This document shows positions 35,824 through 44,807 of a stretch of DNA of 55,667 nt, one piece after another. Source of the stretch: Trichocoleus desertorum ATA4-8-CV12. Lineage in GTDB: Bacteria; Cyanobacteriota; Cyanobacteriia; FACHB-46. The notes beneath the pieces are model-generated. The model saw nothing but the letters and a program-made list of their open reading frames with translations, made no database searches and had not been told where the DNA came from. The stretch is taken from positions 1-55,667 of the forward strand of contig JAHHIL010000034.1 of the NCBI GenBank assembly GCA_019358975.1, in the 5' to 3' direction. Position 1 is the first letter of the stretch. Each line of letters opens with the position of its first letter. The translations under genes were made by a program, and so were the position numbers.

Positions 35824-36429
35824 TTACCAGGAGCTGTAGCCCAGTTGAGTCAGTCCTAACAAGCCTTTTTGTTGTTCATAGCGCTGCAAAATGGCTAGCG
35901 TATACTCGGCAACACTGGGGTAGCGATGCCCACCATAATAGCTGGCTGTCGTGTAGTTATAGCGGTAAGGCTTGCCACTGTACCAATGAGAAGCCACCCG
36001 ACGAACGGCGATCGCTTCATCTCCGTTGCTAGCAACCAAAGCGGCTTGCCAGTATTGATTGAGTTTGAAGTCAATCACTTGTAGTTGCAGTTCGGGGCTG
36101 TTGAGAAATTCGGAGGCGCTAATGGAGTGCCCCAGAGCTTCTTTCGTCCAGCTAGGGACATTAGCAGGCATAACCTGACCATAGCCCAACGCTCCAGAAT
36201 GGCGGTTCACAGCGCGAAAATTAGCTCCACTTTCTTGTCCAATAATGGCGCGGCGCAAAGCAACCACCTGAGCAGGGAGCGTTGAGGCTGGTTCTACTTG
36301 GAAATCGTAAGTACTTGCCTGAGCAGCCGGAACCACCACTGGCAAAGCTAGCCCTCCCACCAATAAGCCTCGAACAATCAGAGCAGTTACGGCTGTGAGG
36401 GAGCGCGAACTTGTCCACTGTTTTAGCAA
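35824..36429 (-). CDS. secreted lytic transglycosylase-like protein (SLT fold)
   Basis: A 201-residue exported protein. The start is a TTG at 36429 with AGGAAGG about eight bases upstream; no ATG serves. A signal peptide (VTALIVRGLLVGGLALPVVV, cleavage after AQA near residue 38) leads to a short SLT domain with the catalytic glutamate in IIGQESGANFRAVN and the GALGYGQVMP motif. It would cut peptidoglycan glycan strands in the periplasm. The domain is small compared with Slt70 but near the size of stand-alone cyanobacterial SLT proteins. Confidence 0.8.
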   Translation of the reverse strand: MLKQWTSSRSLTAVTALIVRGLLVGGLALPVVVPAAQASTYDFQVEPASTLPAQVVALRRAIIGQESGANFRAVNRHSGALGYGQVMPANVPSWTKEALGHSISASEFLNSPELQLQVIDFKLNQYWQAALVASNGDEAIAVRRVASHWYSGKPYRYNYTTASYYGGHRYPSVAEYTLAILQRYEQQKGLLGLTQLGYSSW

Positions 36430-36828
36430 AATCTAACCTTCCTAAAGTCAACTTCACACTGAACTTGAGAGACAGACCAAAACTCAAGTCTCCTTAAGAT
36501 GCCTGTGCTCCTAAAACAGCAAATCAGTGAATCTACGGCTGTTGGCTCTCTGCTCAGAGAATTTAGCGGCAATTAGCAGGGTTGCGATCGCTGAAAAGCT
36601 GATGCTTTGGTTTAGACTAAGGCCAAAATGAATCCAAGCAGCCACCGCATGTAATTGGACTTGTGATTGAACTAGCAAGGTTTGGGGCGATCGCTAGAAG
36701 GAAACCTTCGTGCTTATACTGAACCGAATGAAGTTCTAGAGCGTGAGAGGCTAGGAATTAGCTTGAAGCAATCGGTGAACTACGGTATTGAATGAATCAG
36801 GATAATTTTTTAACAAAGATTTTAATTT
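36430..36828. other. divergent promoter region, no gene seen
   Basis: About 400 bases between the transglycosylase and creatininase-family genes, which point away from each other. No RNA gene or repeat recognised. A-T rich bases just before 36829 may hold the promoter. Confidence 0.5.
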
Positions 36829-37632
36829 ATGCATAGCTTTATTCCCCCGGAGCGGTTTTTTCCTTACCTTACCTGGACTGAAATTCAAGCCATGCCAGAT
36901 AAGGCCAATGTAGTGCTAGTTCAGCCACTAGGGGCGATCGAGCAACATGGGCCACATTTACCGCTGATTGTCGATGCCGCGATCGGGGTGGCTGTTTTGG
37001 GCAAAGCCTTGCATCAACTAGAGGCTAGCATTCCTGCCTATGCCTTACCGCCGCTGTACTATGGCAAGTCAAATGAGCACTGGCACTTTCCGGGTACGAT
37101 TACGCTCAGTGCCCAAACGTTGCTGGCAACTCTAAGCGAAATTGCTGAGAGCGTCTACAGAGCTGGATTCCGCAAGTTGGTGCTGATGAACTCTCACGGT
37201 GGACAGCCACAAGTGCTAGAAATTGTTGCGCGGGATTTGCACGTTAAGTACGAAGATTTCAGCATTTTCCCTTTGTTTACCTGGCAAGCACCCCACATTG
37301 CCAAAGAACTCCTCAGTCCCAAAGAACTGGCATGGGGCATTCATGCGGGAGATGCAGAAACTAGCCTGATGCTGGCTATTTTGCCAAACCAAATCCGGAT
37401 GGAACGGGCGATCGCCGAGTATCCCTCAGAGCAACCTGAAGGTAGCCTCTTGAGTATGGAAGGCAAACTACCTTTTGCTTGGGCCACGCGAGACATGAGC
37501 CAAAGTGGAGTAATCGGTGACCCAACGACTGCCACCGCAGAGAAGGGCGATCGCCTCCTAGAGTCGCTAGCAGCAGGTTGGGCGCAAGTTATTCAAGATG
37601 TGTATGCGTTTCAGCCCCTTCAGCCTTATTAG
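36829..37632 (+). CDS. creatininase-family amidohydrolase
   Basis: A 267-residue enzyme. Metal ligands of the creatininase/MftE/FAPy-hydrolase fold are seen: PLGAIEQHGPHLPLIVDA (E, H, D), SNEHWHFPGT, LMNSHGGQPQ and GIHAGDAETS. The family opens cyclic amides such as creatinine or the formamidopyrimidine of archaeal riboflavin synthesis; in cyanobacteria the substrate is unknown. The last 44 bases overlap in opposite orientation the 3' end of the PEP-CTERM esterase gene. Confidence 0.87.
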   Translation: MHSFIPPERFFPYLTWTEIQAMPDKANVVLVQPLGAIEQHGPHLPLIVDAAIGVAVLGKALHQLEASIPAYALPPLYYGKSNEHWHFPGTITLSAQTLLATLSEIAESVYRAGFRKLVLMNSHGGQPQVLEIVARDLHVKYEDFSIFPLFTWQAPHIAKELLSPKELAWGIHAGDAETSLMLAILPNQIRMERAIAEYPSEQPEGSLLSMEGKLPFAWATRDMSQSGVIGDPTTATAEKGDRLLESLAAGWAQVIQDVYAFQPLQPY

Positions 37633-38662
37633 CAGCCCTATTGATTAGGCCACGCCGCTTCACTTGGCTGATGCCTAAACCTGCTAAGGCTAGTAAGCCC
37701 AAAGTAGCAGTAGGTTCGGGTACAGAAGCGGGATCTTCATCGCTAGAGCGAAGTGTTGTCAAGGCCAAATTGCTAATAGCCTGGTGAGCGGCTGTGGTGG
37801 GATGAATGCTATCCCAAAACAAATACTCGTTGGGATTACTACAGATGCTAAAGGGTTGTTGATTAAAGCAGGGTTCGGTGACGTTGGTAAAGCCAAACTG
37901 CGACGGTTGGCTAATGACTTGTTGAAACAAAGCATTGACGTCAAGCGGAATGATATTGGCATCAAAACCAGGCGAGCGCTCTAAATTTCCAATTTCCTGA
38001 AAGAGAAGATTATTGTGAGCTTGAGATAAGTTGTTCAGCCTCTGAGCATCGGGAGTGGTACGGGTTAAAGGTAAAGTGCCTAAATCTGGCAAGTTCAGCA
38101 CTAAAATACTTCGCGCCCCAGCCCCTTCAAGGGCAGTCACTGCCGTTGTGAGGTTGGTAACCGAAGGGTTAGGGTCGTTGAAGGGCTGAAAAGCGCTTTG
38201 CGTGGGTAGGTAGTCATTGGCTCCTGCCCAGAGTACAAAAAGGGCGTTTGGATTCGCAGGAAGCGGTAAGCTCAGGAACTGAGCAATTTGTTGTTGCAGT
38301 GCTGGGAAAAGGGGAAATACGGTATTGGCTGTGCCTGAGGTGGCACCCCCAAAGGCAAAATTGGCTCCTTGAATCGGTGGATTTTGAGCTGAAAGCTGAG
38401 TGCTAGGTAAGGGGCTGAGACCCAGTTGACCTGCTAAGTATTCCGCCCAAACAGGGCCATTGCTAAATCGCTGGGCATAGGGAGGACTAGGAGGAACTAA
38501 ACCCCCTGATGCTCTATAGGCGTTACCAGGATCGCTCAGACTGTCGCCAAAAAAATAGACTTGGTTAAAGCTTAGGGTGGCTGCGGTGCTAGGCTGGCTG
38601 ACCAAAGCCAAGCTGCCAACCGCGATCGCCACTCCAGCAATTCCTGTCAATACTGATTTCAT
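37589..38662 (-). CDS. SGNH/GDSL-type esterase with PEP-CTERM anchor
   Basis: A 357-residue secreted protein. Signal peptide (residues 1-28, ending STA) is followed by a GDSL hydrolase domain: block I YFFGDSLSDPGN with catalytic serine, FAFGGATSG, LWAGANDY and the WDSIHPTTAAH block with catalytic D and H. The C-terminus has the PEP-CTERM sorting signal: VPEPTATLGLLALAGLG then KRR, which is cut by exosortase. Unusually, 20 further residues (ending THTHLE) follow the KRR, and this tail is encoded in the part that overlaps the convergent creatininase gene. Confidence 0.9.
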   Translation of the reverse strand: MKSVLTGIAGVAIAVGSLALVSQPSTAATLSFNQVYFFGDSLSDPGNAYRASGGLVPPSPPYAQRFSNGPVWAEYLAGQLGLSPLPSTQLSAQNPPIQGANFAFGGATSGTANTVFPLFPALQQQIAQFLSLPLPANPNALFVLWAGANDYLPTQSAFQPFNDPNPSVTNLTTAVTALEGAGARSILVLNLPDLGTLPLTRTTPDAQRLNNLSQAHNNLLFQEIGNLERSPGFDANIIPLDVNALFQQVISQPSQFGFTNVTEPCFNQQPFSICSNPNEYLFWDSIHPTTAAHQAISNLALTTLRSSDEDPASVPEPTATLGLLALAGLGISQVKRRGLINRAANKAEGAETHTHLE

Positions 38663-38998
38663 GAAGCTGCCGTAGTTCTAGGTATTGTTCATACTATTTG
38701 TAGCAACCTTTACGTAAGATCACCCAATCTTTGGAATAAATTTACGAGAAGTTCACCAGCCTGCTAAACAGGAGTGTTACAACGGGGCTAAGGAAGTGAA
38801 GTCTCCAGTGCGATCGCTAGACTTTATTTTCGCTCTTTACCCTAACTACAGCCTAAAATTTGTAACTTTAGATACTATTTCCGTCTTGATTTCATTACAT
38901 TGGAGTTAGAGACAGTTCAACTTCCAGATTTCAGCTACGGATTCTAAGCCACAGTTTCTAAGCCACAGTATTTAGTTCTGTCAGTCGAGGTTTTGATT
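38663..38998. other. intergenic region, no gene seen
   Basis: About 335 bases between divergent genes. A duplicated TCTAAGCCACAG appears at 38943-38954 and 38957-38968 as a short direct repeat. Nothing else recognised. Confidence 0.45.
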
Positions 38999-39193
38999 AT
39001 GCCTGAGCTTACCTGTACGATTCCAGTTCCCCGGACTCCTCAAGAGTTAGATCAAGCCATTCAGCGCTATCGCAATACCGATTTGCACGGCTACGAACTT
39101 TTTTGCCAGTGGCAAGCCATCTGCGAAGGCTCTATGCAGCAAGACTTTTCGGAGCCTAGTGCAGACGCAGTCCCAGGAGAAGACAGCTATTAA
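38999..39193 (+). CDS. small acidic protein, unknown function
   Basis: A 64-residue protein from the ATG at 38999, with CGAGG about nine bases upstream. The first part, TIPVPRTPQELDQAIQRYRN, looks like an amphipathic helix, and the tail (EPSADAVPGEDSY) is acidic and probably disordered. No domain recognised. Low length makes the call tentative. Confidence 0.5.
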   Translation: MPELTCTIPVPRTPQELDQAIQRYRNTDLHGYELFCQWQAICEGSMQQDFSEPSADAVPGEDSY

Positions 39194-39402
39194 GCCTTTA
39201 GCCGCCTGATTCTAAATAAAATTGACACTGCACACCATTAGGGATGTCCCCCACAAACGTCATCTCTAATGGTTGGCCTTAATATGGTTCGCCTTAACTA
39301 GGAGCGGGCAAACCCAAACGGGCAAGCGACATGCCAAGCTCTAGATACAGTTGATGAGCAATAAGTTTTTAGGATCTTTAGGGTGGCTGGCGATCGCGAG
39401 CC

Positions 39403-39789
39403 TTGGCAACTGCTGCGATCGCCACTGTGCCCAATCCTTATCAATGGGCACTTTTAAGCAAGCTCAGCATCCAACCCCACCCTAGTCTTTGCCAAGATGC
39501 CACCGCCATGAGGCGTTACCTCAACAGTGGTGGTAATCCTAATGCGATGACAAGAGGAGGTGATGTGCAAGTCAAACGTAAGGATGGCATGACTCCTTTA
39601 GCGATCGCGGCTCAATTCCAGGACGCCAAAGGAGACAAGATCAAACTATTGTTGACGCAAGGCGCGGATGTGAACGCCAAGGATAACCAGGGCAAAACCG
39701 TACTGCACTATTTAGCGTCTGCCTATGCGATTGAAAAAAGAAAAGCTTTTGAGCTGCTATTAGCCGCAGGAGCCGAAATTAACCCCTAG
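39403..39789 (+). CDS. ankyrin-repeat protein, start uncertain
   Basis: A 128-residue frame with two to three ankyrin repeats: KDGMTPLAIAAQFQDAKGDK then IKLLLTQGADVNAKDNQGKT and AFELLLAAGAEINP. The frame has no ATG near its beginning; the listed start is a TTG at 39403, with a GTG at 39427 as an option. Immediately upstream, another frame encodes a hydrophobic FLGSLGWLAIASL stretch that would form a signal peptide if a single base were removed near 39403. The gene may thus be frameshifted, or the protein may start internally. Ankyrin repeats bind proteins; partner unknown. Confidence 0.65.
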   Translation: MATAAIATVPNPYQWALLSKLSIQPHPSLCQDATAMRRYLNSGGNPNAMTRGGDVQVKRKDGMTPLAIAAQFQDAKGDKIKLLLTQGADVNAKDNQGKTVLHYLASAYAIEKRKAFELLLAAGAEINP

Positions 39790-39832
39790 CTTCTAGACTT
39801 GCTGTCTAAGCGATCGCCCACAAGCCACAAAC

Positions 39833-40678
39833 CTAATCAAGCACCAGCGTCTGGTCTATCCTCTTAATGGCTCGCTTAATTAGCTTGGCTCCTTTAGGAT
39901 TGCCATGGGCTAAGCACAGCTCATTGGCTTGTTGTAAGTATTCCAAACCTTGATCTACATCGCCTTGCTTACTAAAAGCAATGCCTAAGTTGTAATGAGT
40001 TTCGGCAGAGTCAGGAGCGAGATCAAGCGCTTCTTGAAACTCCTCGATCGCCTTATCTAGTTTTCCTTGTCGGCCTAGAGCTACACCAATCTGATAATGC
40101 ATCTCAGCCGACAGTTCGTAGTTTTGCTCCAAACTAAAGCGGTGAGAGCCATTAGCTGCCTGTTGAGGTTGCAGTTGCTGATGGCGTAAGTTCTCGGCGG
40201 CTTTTCTAGCAGCGCTGCTCAGTTGAGCTTGAGAGGCTTGGACTTGCTGTTTGGCGGTCTGAGCCGTGTCGGCTAGCTTCACTTGAGATGAATGAACCAC
40301 CTGCTGGGCAGAGTCAGCAAGGCGAGTGGCAGAAGTCTTGACTTGCTCAGAAGCATCCTTAACAGTGCTAACTGCTCCTTCAATGGCTTGAGTAGTTGTC
40401 GGACTGTCGTCATTGCTAATAGTCGCCCCAGCAATGGTCCCAACCACAGCCCCAATCGTGGCTCCGACCCGACCCGCAAACAAACGCCCGATCGCTGCAC
40501 CTGCTACGCCTGCACTCACAGCAGCCGCAACGGTGGTTTTGACGGGATCAGTTCCCAGTTTCTCCGCTAGAGTACGGCCTTCTACCTGCTCTGAGGTGGA
40601 CTGAGTTGTGGTGAGATCAGCAGTCTCAAAGGGTTGGTCGAAAGCCTGGATGCTACTGCTAGTCATAGTCGTCTCCAT
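39833..40678 (-). CDS. glycine-zipper membrane protein with C-terminal TPR repeats
   Basis: A 281-residue protein; a second ATG lies four codons in. Residues 45-85 form a glycine/alanine zipper (AAAVSAGVAGAAIGRLFAGR and GATIGAVVGTIAGATI) able to insert in membranes. Residues 95-165 are a coiled-coil-like stretch rich in A, Q, S and T. Residues 190-270 hold two TPR units (MHYQIGVALGRQGKLDKAIE and THYNLGIAFSKQGDVDQGLE). No function known. It may anchor a complex at the membrane. Confidence 0.7.
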   Translation of the reverse strand: METTMTSSSIQAFDQPFETADLTTTQSTSEQVEGRTLAEKLGTDPVKTTVAAAVSAGVAGAAIGRLFAGRVGATIGAVVGTIAGATISNDDSPTTTQAIEGAVSTVKDASEQVKTSATRLADSAQQVVHSSQVKLADTAQTAKQQVQASQAQLSSAARKAAENLRHQQLQPQQAANGSHRFSLEQNYELSAEMHYQIGVALGRQGKLDKAIEEFQEALDLAPDSAETHYNLGIAFSKQGDVDQGLEYLQQANELCLAHGNPKGAKLIKRAIKRIDQTLVLD

Positions 40679-41157
40679 TTACTAAAAATCGGCTCAATCC
40701 GATGCGGTGTCTGATAAACATTTGTTATTTACCCATTAGGTTACTGAACTGAGTCAGCAAGTTCACTAAGCCAAAGAGAGACTGTTGCAACCTCCCAGTC
40801 AGCCCGTAGTCGTACGCCGGAATAAACAAAGCTAGGGCGATCGCTAAGCTTGCCTGAGCACGGAGGTTTTGGGTAATTCTGTACCAGCTAATCTACTAGA
40901 AGGAATACACCTGAAGGTGTGTATTCATAAGTCCACAGAACCAAGATGGTTTAAGATGTCTGCTGATGCATTATTTACTTGCTCTTAGCGTCAAGCCTAG
41001 GTTGTACTTTGTCCTAGAACAGGGAACTTTATAGGAATACTTTGTTTCAATCAGTGAATTGGTTGAAGATTTGAAAGATTTGAACTGCCGTAGGCTGCAT
41101 CAAGCCAGTTTTGCCTAGTCCTGTTCTTGTGTGTGCGAAGGAGTATTTCACCTTTCC
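40679..41157. other. divergent intergenic region with a hairpin
   Basis: About 480 bases. GAATACACC (40903-40911) and GGTGTGTATTC (40916-40926) make a 9-bp stem with a TGAA loop and a two-base bulge. Its role (leader structure or degraded repeat) is unclear. Otherwise nothing recognised. Confidence 0.45.
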
Positions 41158-42729
41158 ATGAGATTTTCGCGACTGTTGCCCTCTGTATGTCGTCAGAGCC
41201 AAACCCCAAAAACTCCCTCTTGGAAGTCTTACTATCGCGGTTTTGTAGCTACTGCTGCCTTGACAACCAGCCTCATCAGCCAAACCGCCTGGATTCAACC
41301 TCTTCAAGCTCAAGCAGCAGCCTACTGCCAGCTTTCAGCTGAGGCGATCGCGCAAAAAGAAGCGGCTCGTCAAGCAGCCATGAAAGGAGAAGAGAAAGCT
41401 AAAGAGCGTTACAAAGCCTTAGTTCGTGAACATGCGGCGCAAATGCAGCAGTGCCGCAGCCGTACCTGGCCCCAAACGCAAGCCATTTGGTTGCGCCTTT
41501 ACCCCTGCGACTTGCAGCCAGGAGCGATCGAAAGCGTCATGGATCGCATCATCAATCGTGGCTACAACCAAGTCTATGTAGAAGTTTTCTACAACGGGCA
41601 AGTGTTGCTACCAATGGCGGAGAATCCTACGTCTTGGCCTTCCGTGGTTCGCGTACCAGGTTCTGAAAAAGCTGATTTGTTAGCCCAAGCGATCGAGAAA
41701 GGCCGTGAGCGGGGGCTGAAAGTCTATGCCTGGATGTTCACGATGAACTTTGGCTATTCTTACTCCCAACGACCCGATCGGCAACAAGCGATCGCTCGCA
41801 ACGGCAGAGGCGAGACCACAACAACCACCCGCAATATTTTTGACCCCAACGGGGAAACGGGTGTGGTGGTTGCAGATGAAACTTTTATCGATCCTTATAG
41901 TATTCAAGCCAAACAAGACTATTACCAGATGGTGCAGGCAGTGACCCGTCGCCGTCCAGACGGAGTGCTGTTTGACTACATTCGTTATCCCAGAGGCACA
42001 GGGGCAGCTTCAGTTTCCAGTAAAGTTCACGATTTGTGGATCTACGGGGACTCAGCTCAACAAGCCTTGTACCAACGCGCCTTGAATAATAAGGGCTTAG
42101 AGCTAATTCGACGATTTTTAGGGCGGGGATATATCACGGCTGGAGATGTGGCGGCGGCGGATAAGCTGTATCCCCAAGAATCAGAACCGATGTGGCAGGG
42201 CCGCATTCCTTCTAACCTGACTAAGGCGTTGCCAGCGACTCAGCGCCAACCTTTCCTGCAACAAGAGCTATGGCTTTTGACGGTGGCTCATGCGTTGCAG
42301 GGCATTGTGGACTTCTTGAATCTGGCAGTCTCGCAAGTGCAGCAGCAGGGCATGACGGCGGGTGCTGTCTTTTTCCCCGACGGCAACCAGACGATTGGGC
42401 AAGGGTTCGATTCCCGATTGCAGCCGTGGGAGCGTTTTCCTGCTTCGATTGAGTGGCACCCAATGTCTTATGGTGTTTGCGGTGCCTCTGACTCTAGCTG
42501 CATTGTCTCCTTGGTGCGGCGGGTCGTCAGTATGGCTCCTCCAGGTGCCAGAATTACTCCAGCGATCGCGGGTGCTTGGGGGCAATCTCTCGGCAACCGT
42601 CCGCCTCTAGAACTTCAGATGCAAGCGATTCGCCAAGCTGCTCCCCAAATTAATGCAGTTAGCCACTTTGCCTACTCCTGGCAAGACCCCCAATCCGATC
42701 GCGATCGCAAATCCTGCAAATTGCGGTAA
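41158..42729 (+). CDS. secreted GH10-like (GHL10) glycoside hydrolase family protein
   Basis: A 523-residue protein read from ATG 41158 (an upstream GTG at 41131 is open but less likely). A basic N-terminus and a hydrophobic stretch (GFVATAALTTSLISQTAWI, cleavage after AQA near residue 53) mark export. A short helical region leads to a TIM-barrel: IWLRLYPCDLQPGAIESVMD, YNQVYVEVFYNGQVLLPM, LKVYAWMFTMNFGYSYSQ and PDGVLFDYIRYPRG, as in the GHL10/DUF187 cyanobacterial proteins. A VRRVVSMAPPGARITPAIAG block follows. Likely acts on cell-wall or exopolysaccharide glycans; substrate unknown. Confidence 0.8.
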   Translation: MRFSRLLPSVCRQSQTPKTPSWKSYYRGFVATAALTTSLISQTAWIQPLQAQAAAYCQLSAEAIAQKEAARQAAMKGEEKAKERYKALVREHAAQMQQCRSRTWPQTQAIWLRLYPCDLQPGAIESVMDRIINRGYNQVYVEVFYNGQVLLPMAENPTSWPSVVRVPGSEKADLLAQAIEKGRERGLKVYAWMFTMNFGYSYSQRPDRQQAIARNGRGETTTTTRNIFDPNGETGVVVADETFIDPYSIQAKQDYYQMVQAVTRRRPDGVLFDYIRYPRGTGAASVSSKVHDLWIYGDSAQQALYQRALNNKGLELIRRFLGRGYITAGDVAAADKLYPQESEPMWQGRIPSNLTKALPATQRQPFLQQELWLLTVAHALQGIVDFLNLAVSQVQQQGMTAGAVFFPDGNQTIGQGFDSRLQPWERFPASIEWHPMSYGVCGASDSSCIVSLVRRVVSMAPPGARITPAIAGAWGQSLGNRPPLELQMQAIRQAAPQINAVSHFAYSWQDPQSDRDRKSCKLR

Positions 42730-42860
42730 ACATCCTGCCCAAATCGTTACGCTGAATCCCCTTTTCTGGTATGCCCGCAAGGCTATATTTTGTGAAGCTT
42801 CAAGCCTTATTCCCCCAGAATTGGCAGGGTTGTTTCATACAACGAAAGCGTTCCGAACTA

Positions 42861-43014
42861 GGCCCCCCTAGCCCCCCAAGTTTGGGGGGAACAAGACTCA
42901 AAGTCCCCCAGAATTGGGGGATTTAGGGGGCAGTGCAGGGAGTTGAACCACATTTCAATTTTTCCTCTTGTAACATGGAACAGCACTGCTCAGAATTGGG
43001 GGGGCTAGGGGGCG
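42861..43014. repeat. cluster of G/C-run palindromic repeats
   Basis: CCCCCC (42872-42877) pairs with GGGGGG (42884-42889), CCCCC-AGAATT-GGGGG lies at 42905-42920, and the left-end GGCCCCCCTAGCCCCCCAA (42861-42879) is nearly the reverse complement of the GGGGGGGCTAGGGGG segment ending near 43014. The cluster sits between the convergent hydrolase and cobA-hemD genes and may end both transcripts. Confidence 0.7.
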
Positions 43015-43031
43015 ACAAAGGTTATCAGTCG

Positions 43032-44675
43032 TTAGGCTTGTGATGTGGCCCGCTCTACAGCCCACTGAGCGATCGCCTGGGTCAGCCCTGGCAGAGTATA
43101 TTCTTGTGCTTCGACCTCGACTCTTCCAAAACGCTCAAGACAGGTTTTGGAGGTCTGGGGGCCGATAGAAGCAATGCAAATTCGTTGAAGTTCATCAATC
43201 AGAAACGAATGTCCCAGGGCTGCTTCGACAAGCTGGCAGAAATGCTTCACGGTTTTGGAGCTAGCAAAGGTGATGATATCCACGGAGCCGTGTTGTAGAG
43301 CATTGAGGGCAGCAGGGGCGATCGCGGCAGGGCAAGCAGATTGGTAGGCAGCCACTTCAACCACTTCTGCACCTTGAGCGCTGAACTCTTTCACCAGCAC
43401 TTCTCGACCCCCACTCTCAACTCTGGGAAACAGAATTTTGCTACCTTGCAAGCTAGCTTCAGGGAAATGGGTCACTAAGGAATCTGCAACAAAATCGGGT
43501 GGGGTGAAATCTGCTTTAAGGCCACGCTGTCCTAAACTGCTAGCGGTTTTTTGTCCTACCACGGCAATTTTAACGCCTGCCAAGGCTCGCGCATCCTTGC
43601 CTTGAGCGGCTAGACGTTCAAAAAAGTAATCCACAGCATTGGTTGAGGTGAGGACTAACCAGTCAAAGCTGTGAAGCTGCGCGATCGCCTGATCCAACTC
43701 TTGCCAACTGGACGGCGGGCCAATCTCTAAAGTGGGCATTTCAATCACTTGAGCACCAATGGCTTGCAAGCGATCGCAAAACTCACTCGACTGACCGACC
43801 GAGCGAGTCACTAGGACAGTTTTACCCGTGAGGGGCAATTGAGTTATTAAGGCTTGATCAGGAGTGCTAACCACAGTTCCAGGGGATAACAGAGAATTCA
43901 AAACCAACCCGTTTATCGGGTTTGTCTGTGTATCATTCTGCCTGTTGGTGGGCGATCGCAGGTAGTCTTGTAGCCGTACAACTTCACCAATCGTAATCAC
44001 GCAAGGCGAGAGAGCGATGCCCGCCGTTTGCGCCACGATGGTTGCCAAGGTGCCGACCCAAACTTGCTGTTGTGGTCGTCCTGCCCAACGCACAATCGCG
44101 ATCGGGGTATCGGGCGATCGCCCCTGTTGCTGCAACCGCGTCACAATCTCGGCTAAGTTTCTGCCGCCCATCAGCAAGGTGAGGGTTTCGATTTGAGCTA
44201 AAGCGGCCCAATTGAGTGCATCTAGGTCGTGAGCGGTGGCAACGGCAAAGCAGGAACTTAGAACTGGATCAGTGAGGGGAATACCTGCAAATAAAGGCGC
44301 GGCGATCGCAGAAGAAATTCCTGGTACGACTTCAAACACACAGTTAGCTGCCACCAAAGCCTGAATTTCTGAAGTAGAGCGACCAAAAATAAACGGATCA
44401 CCACTCTTCAGTCGCACCACTTGTTTTCCTTGGAGGCAATACTCCACCAGCAGGCGATCGATCTCAGTTTGGGGTGTGCTTGGTTGTCCCCCTCGTTTGC
44501 CCACGTTCAGCTTCAAGCAAGTCTCAGGGACGAATTGCAGCAACTCCTCCTCGGCCAAGGCATCGTAAACTAACACCTCAGCTTGGGTGAGCAGTTGATA
44601 TCCGCGCACCGTTAGGTAAGCTACATCTCCTGGCCCAGAACCCACCAAATAAACTTTGCCTGGTTGCTCAATCAT
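43032..44675 (-). CDS. cobA-hemD: fused uroporphyrinogen-III C-methyltransferase / uroporphyrinogen-III synthase (CobA-HemD)
   Basis: A 547-residue two-domain enzyme from the ATG at 44675. The N-terminal half is a SAM uroporphyrinogen methyltransferase: VYLVGSGPGDVAYLTVRG, VRLKSGDPFIFGR, VVPGISSAIAAPLFAGIPLT and LLMGG. The second half, from about residue 285, is HemD: VLVTRSVGQSSEFCDRLQA, DWLVLTSTNAVDYFF, VGQKTASSLGQRG and IIFASS-type sequence. It makes uroporphyrinogen III and methylates it to precorrin-2 for siroheme and cobalamin. The frame is open 37 codons further upstream, but that stretch is a palindromic repeat and is not part of the family. Confidence 0.92.
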   Translation of the reverse strand: MIEQPGKVYLVGSGPGDVAYLTVRGYQLLTQAEVLVYDALAEEELLQFVPETCLKLNVGKRGGQPSTPQTEIDRLLVEYCLQGKQVVRLKSGDPFIFGRSTSEIQALVAANCVFEVVPGISSAIAAPLFAGIPLTDPVLSSCFAVATAHDLDALNWAALAQIETLTLLMGGRNLAEIVTRLQQQGRSPDTPIAIVRWAGRPQQQVWVGTLATIVAQTAGIALSPCVITIGEVVRLQDYLRSPTNRQNDTQTNPINGLVLNSLLSPGTVVSTPDQALITQLPLTGKTVLVTRSVGQSSEFCDRLQAIGAQVIEMPTLEIGPPSSWQELDQAIAQLHSFDWLVLTSTNAVDYFFERLAAQGKDARALAGVKIAVVGQKTASSLGQRGLKADFTPPDFVADSLVTHFPEASLQGSKILFPRVESGGREVLVKEFSAQGAEVVEVAAYQSACPAAIAPAALNALQHGSVDIITFASSKTVKHFCQLVEAALGHSFLIDELQRICIASIGPQTSKTCLERFGRVEVEAQEYTLPGLTQAIAQWAVERATSQA

Positions 44676-44681
44676 TTGCCC

Positions 44682-44757
44682 CCTCCCCAACCCTCCTCGA
44701 TACGGAGAGGGGCTTTTAATTCCCCATTCCCTCGTAGGGAAGGGGGTTAGGGGGTTA
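44682..44757. repeat. palindromic repeat just upstream of cobA-hemD
   Basis: Contains TTCCCT-CGT-AGGGAA (44727-44741) followed by GGGGTTAGGGGGTTAGG. The same core with an AGT loop is at 49713-49731. It lies within the 5' region and keeps the upstream frame open without being a real N-terminus. Confidence 0.65.
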
Positions 44758-44807
44758 GGTTCTATGTTTGATTGTTCTGCGTCCATCTAGTTGTGCAAAT
44801 ACCGTTC

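Noticed and set aside
42861-43014. Possible CRISPR array, because of repeated G/C-run units
   Set aside because: Units are irregular in spacing and length, self-complementary, and no cas genes are present in the window.
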